Shown here: piece after piece, positions 63,458 through 64,000 of the stretch
Position numbering within the stretch: the stretch's first letter is position 1
Layout of the letters: every line of letters begins with the position of its first letter
Assembly (NCBI RefSeq): GCF_023349185.1
Contig: NZ_JAKIKY010000016.1
Span: forward strand, 36,096 to 100,095
Direction of reading: 5' to 3'
Origin: Shewanella aquimarina
GTDB taxonomy: Bacteria > Pseudomonadota > Gammaproteobacteria > Enterobacterales > Shewanellaceae
DNA: 64,000 nucleotides
Notes under the pieces: generated by a model
What the model was told of the DNA's origin: nothing
The model's input: the letters and a program-made list of their open reading frames with translations, nothing else
The model's database searches: none
Program-made: the position numbers and the translations under genes

Positions 63458-64000
63458 TTATCCGTTTTTTGCGCACCACAGCTCCTCGCTTTTAAGCATG
63501 GTATTCAAGATCACGATGAGCTTTCGCATGCAGGCGATCAGTGCTACTTTTGGCATTTTGCCAGCCGCTTTGAGACGCTGGTAATAGCGCTTAAAAACAG
63601 GATTACACTGTATGGCTGACATCATCGCCATAAACATGACTGTACGTATTCTGTGGCGACCACCACGGATCCTGCGTTTACCCTTGTAAGAACCACTTTC
63701 GCGGTTCATGGGAGCGACACCAACTAGGGCGGCAATTTCTTTTCGGTTTAGTTTTCCTAACTCTGGCATTTCACTAAGCAGAGTGTAGGAAAGCACTTTC
63801 CCCACCCCAGGAACACTCGTCAATATTTCCGATTTGACGCGCCATTCTTTGACCTGGGCTACGAGCTTATCGAGTTTTTCCGTAAGTTTATCTATTTGCA
63901 GGTTAAGTGATTTAAGCAAAGTATTAATTGATTTATGAAGCTCTTTAGGCATGATTTGGAGACGATTTTTTTCCATCGTTGCCATTTCAAGTAGCTGGGT
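63458..64000 (-). mobile_element. IS110-family transposase, C-terminal part (continues beyond window)
   Basis: At least 181 codons are visible, running off at the right edge. The C-terminal IS116/IS110/IS902 domain is clear: SVPGVGKVLSYTLLSEMPEL, LNRKEIAALVGVAPMNRESG, GGRHRIRTVMFMAMMSA and AAGKMPKVALIACMRKLIVIL, with the putative catalytic serine region. The N-terminal RuvC-like DEDD part is beyond the window. These recombinases use a bridge RNA from the non-coding ends of the element. A hairpin CTGTGGTG / CACCACAG (63436-63443 and 63474-63481) spans the stop codon. Confidence 0.9.

Noticed and set aside
1..64000. tRNA or rRNA genes
   Set aside because: No cloverleaf with a conserved T-loop GGTTCGA-type segment at a suitable place and no rRNA-like block was recognised by eye; a covariance scan would be needed to exclude a missed one.

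Overview
The window looks like a chromosomal segment of a marine gammaproteobacterium, most probably a Shewanella. I infer this from small families typical of Shewanella and Vibrio (DUF3634, DUF2960 and probably DUF2913), a TorF-like porin, a GlyGly-CTERM surface protein, the pepA / lptF-lptG arrangement and several c-di-GMP proteins. Species cannot be fixed from the sequence alone. No rRNA, tRNA or CRISPR array was seen.

Layout. 1-7.8 kb is signalling: a receiver protein cut by the window edge, a large hybrid histidine kinase, a divergent REC-PAS-GGDEF-EAL protein and an SPFH membrane protein. 8.0-24.5 kb is a putrescine/polyamine catabolism block. It holds two PuuB-like oxidases, the PotFGHI importer, PuuA, PuuD, the regulator PuuR, PuuC, an omega-amino-acid:pyruvate transaminase, a CoA-acylating semialdehyde dehydrogenase and a cupin, with a rhodanese-type sulfurtransferase inside. 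PuuR-like operator sequences lie in three intergenic regions of this block. Putrescine would be imported, gamma-glutamylated, oxidised and hydrolysed to GABA. The transaminase/dehydrogenase pair could carry beta-alanine-type products to acetyl-CoA.

24.6-51.1 kb is mostly conserved core or near-core genes: porin, DUF368 lipid-carrier translocase with a coupled lipoprotein, DUF4442, DUF1294 and FKBP proteins, two M24 peptidases, a zinc-motif-less ROK protein, an MFS transporter, an EAL response regulator, RhlE helicase, a secreted peroxiredoxin-like protein, M32 carboxypeptidase, a YqiJ/flotillin pair, small conserved proteins, LptG/LptF and PepA. 51.2-57.4 kb holds a small membrane protein with a 13-bp tandem repeat at its 3' end, an EAL protein ending in a palindromic repeat element, a membrane TPR protein, a methyltransferase and the three-gene AmmeMemoRadiSam set.

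57.4-64.0 kb is clearly accessory. Two related arrays of structured repeats, followed by related tails, lie about 4.5 kb apart and flank one AT-richer gene for a GlyGly-CTERM surface protein. Beyond the second array are a small zinc-ribbon gene and an IS110-family transposase running off the window. The composite repeat is the least explained structure here: fixed flanks surround hairpins whose stems come in two unrelated sequence types. Two other short repeat families supply or abut the stop codons of three genes (SPFH, M24 peptidase, EAL protein).
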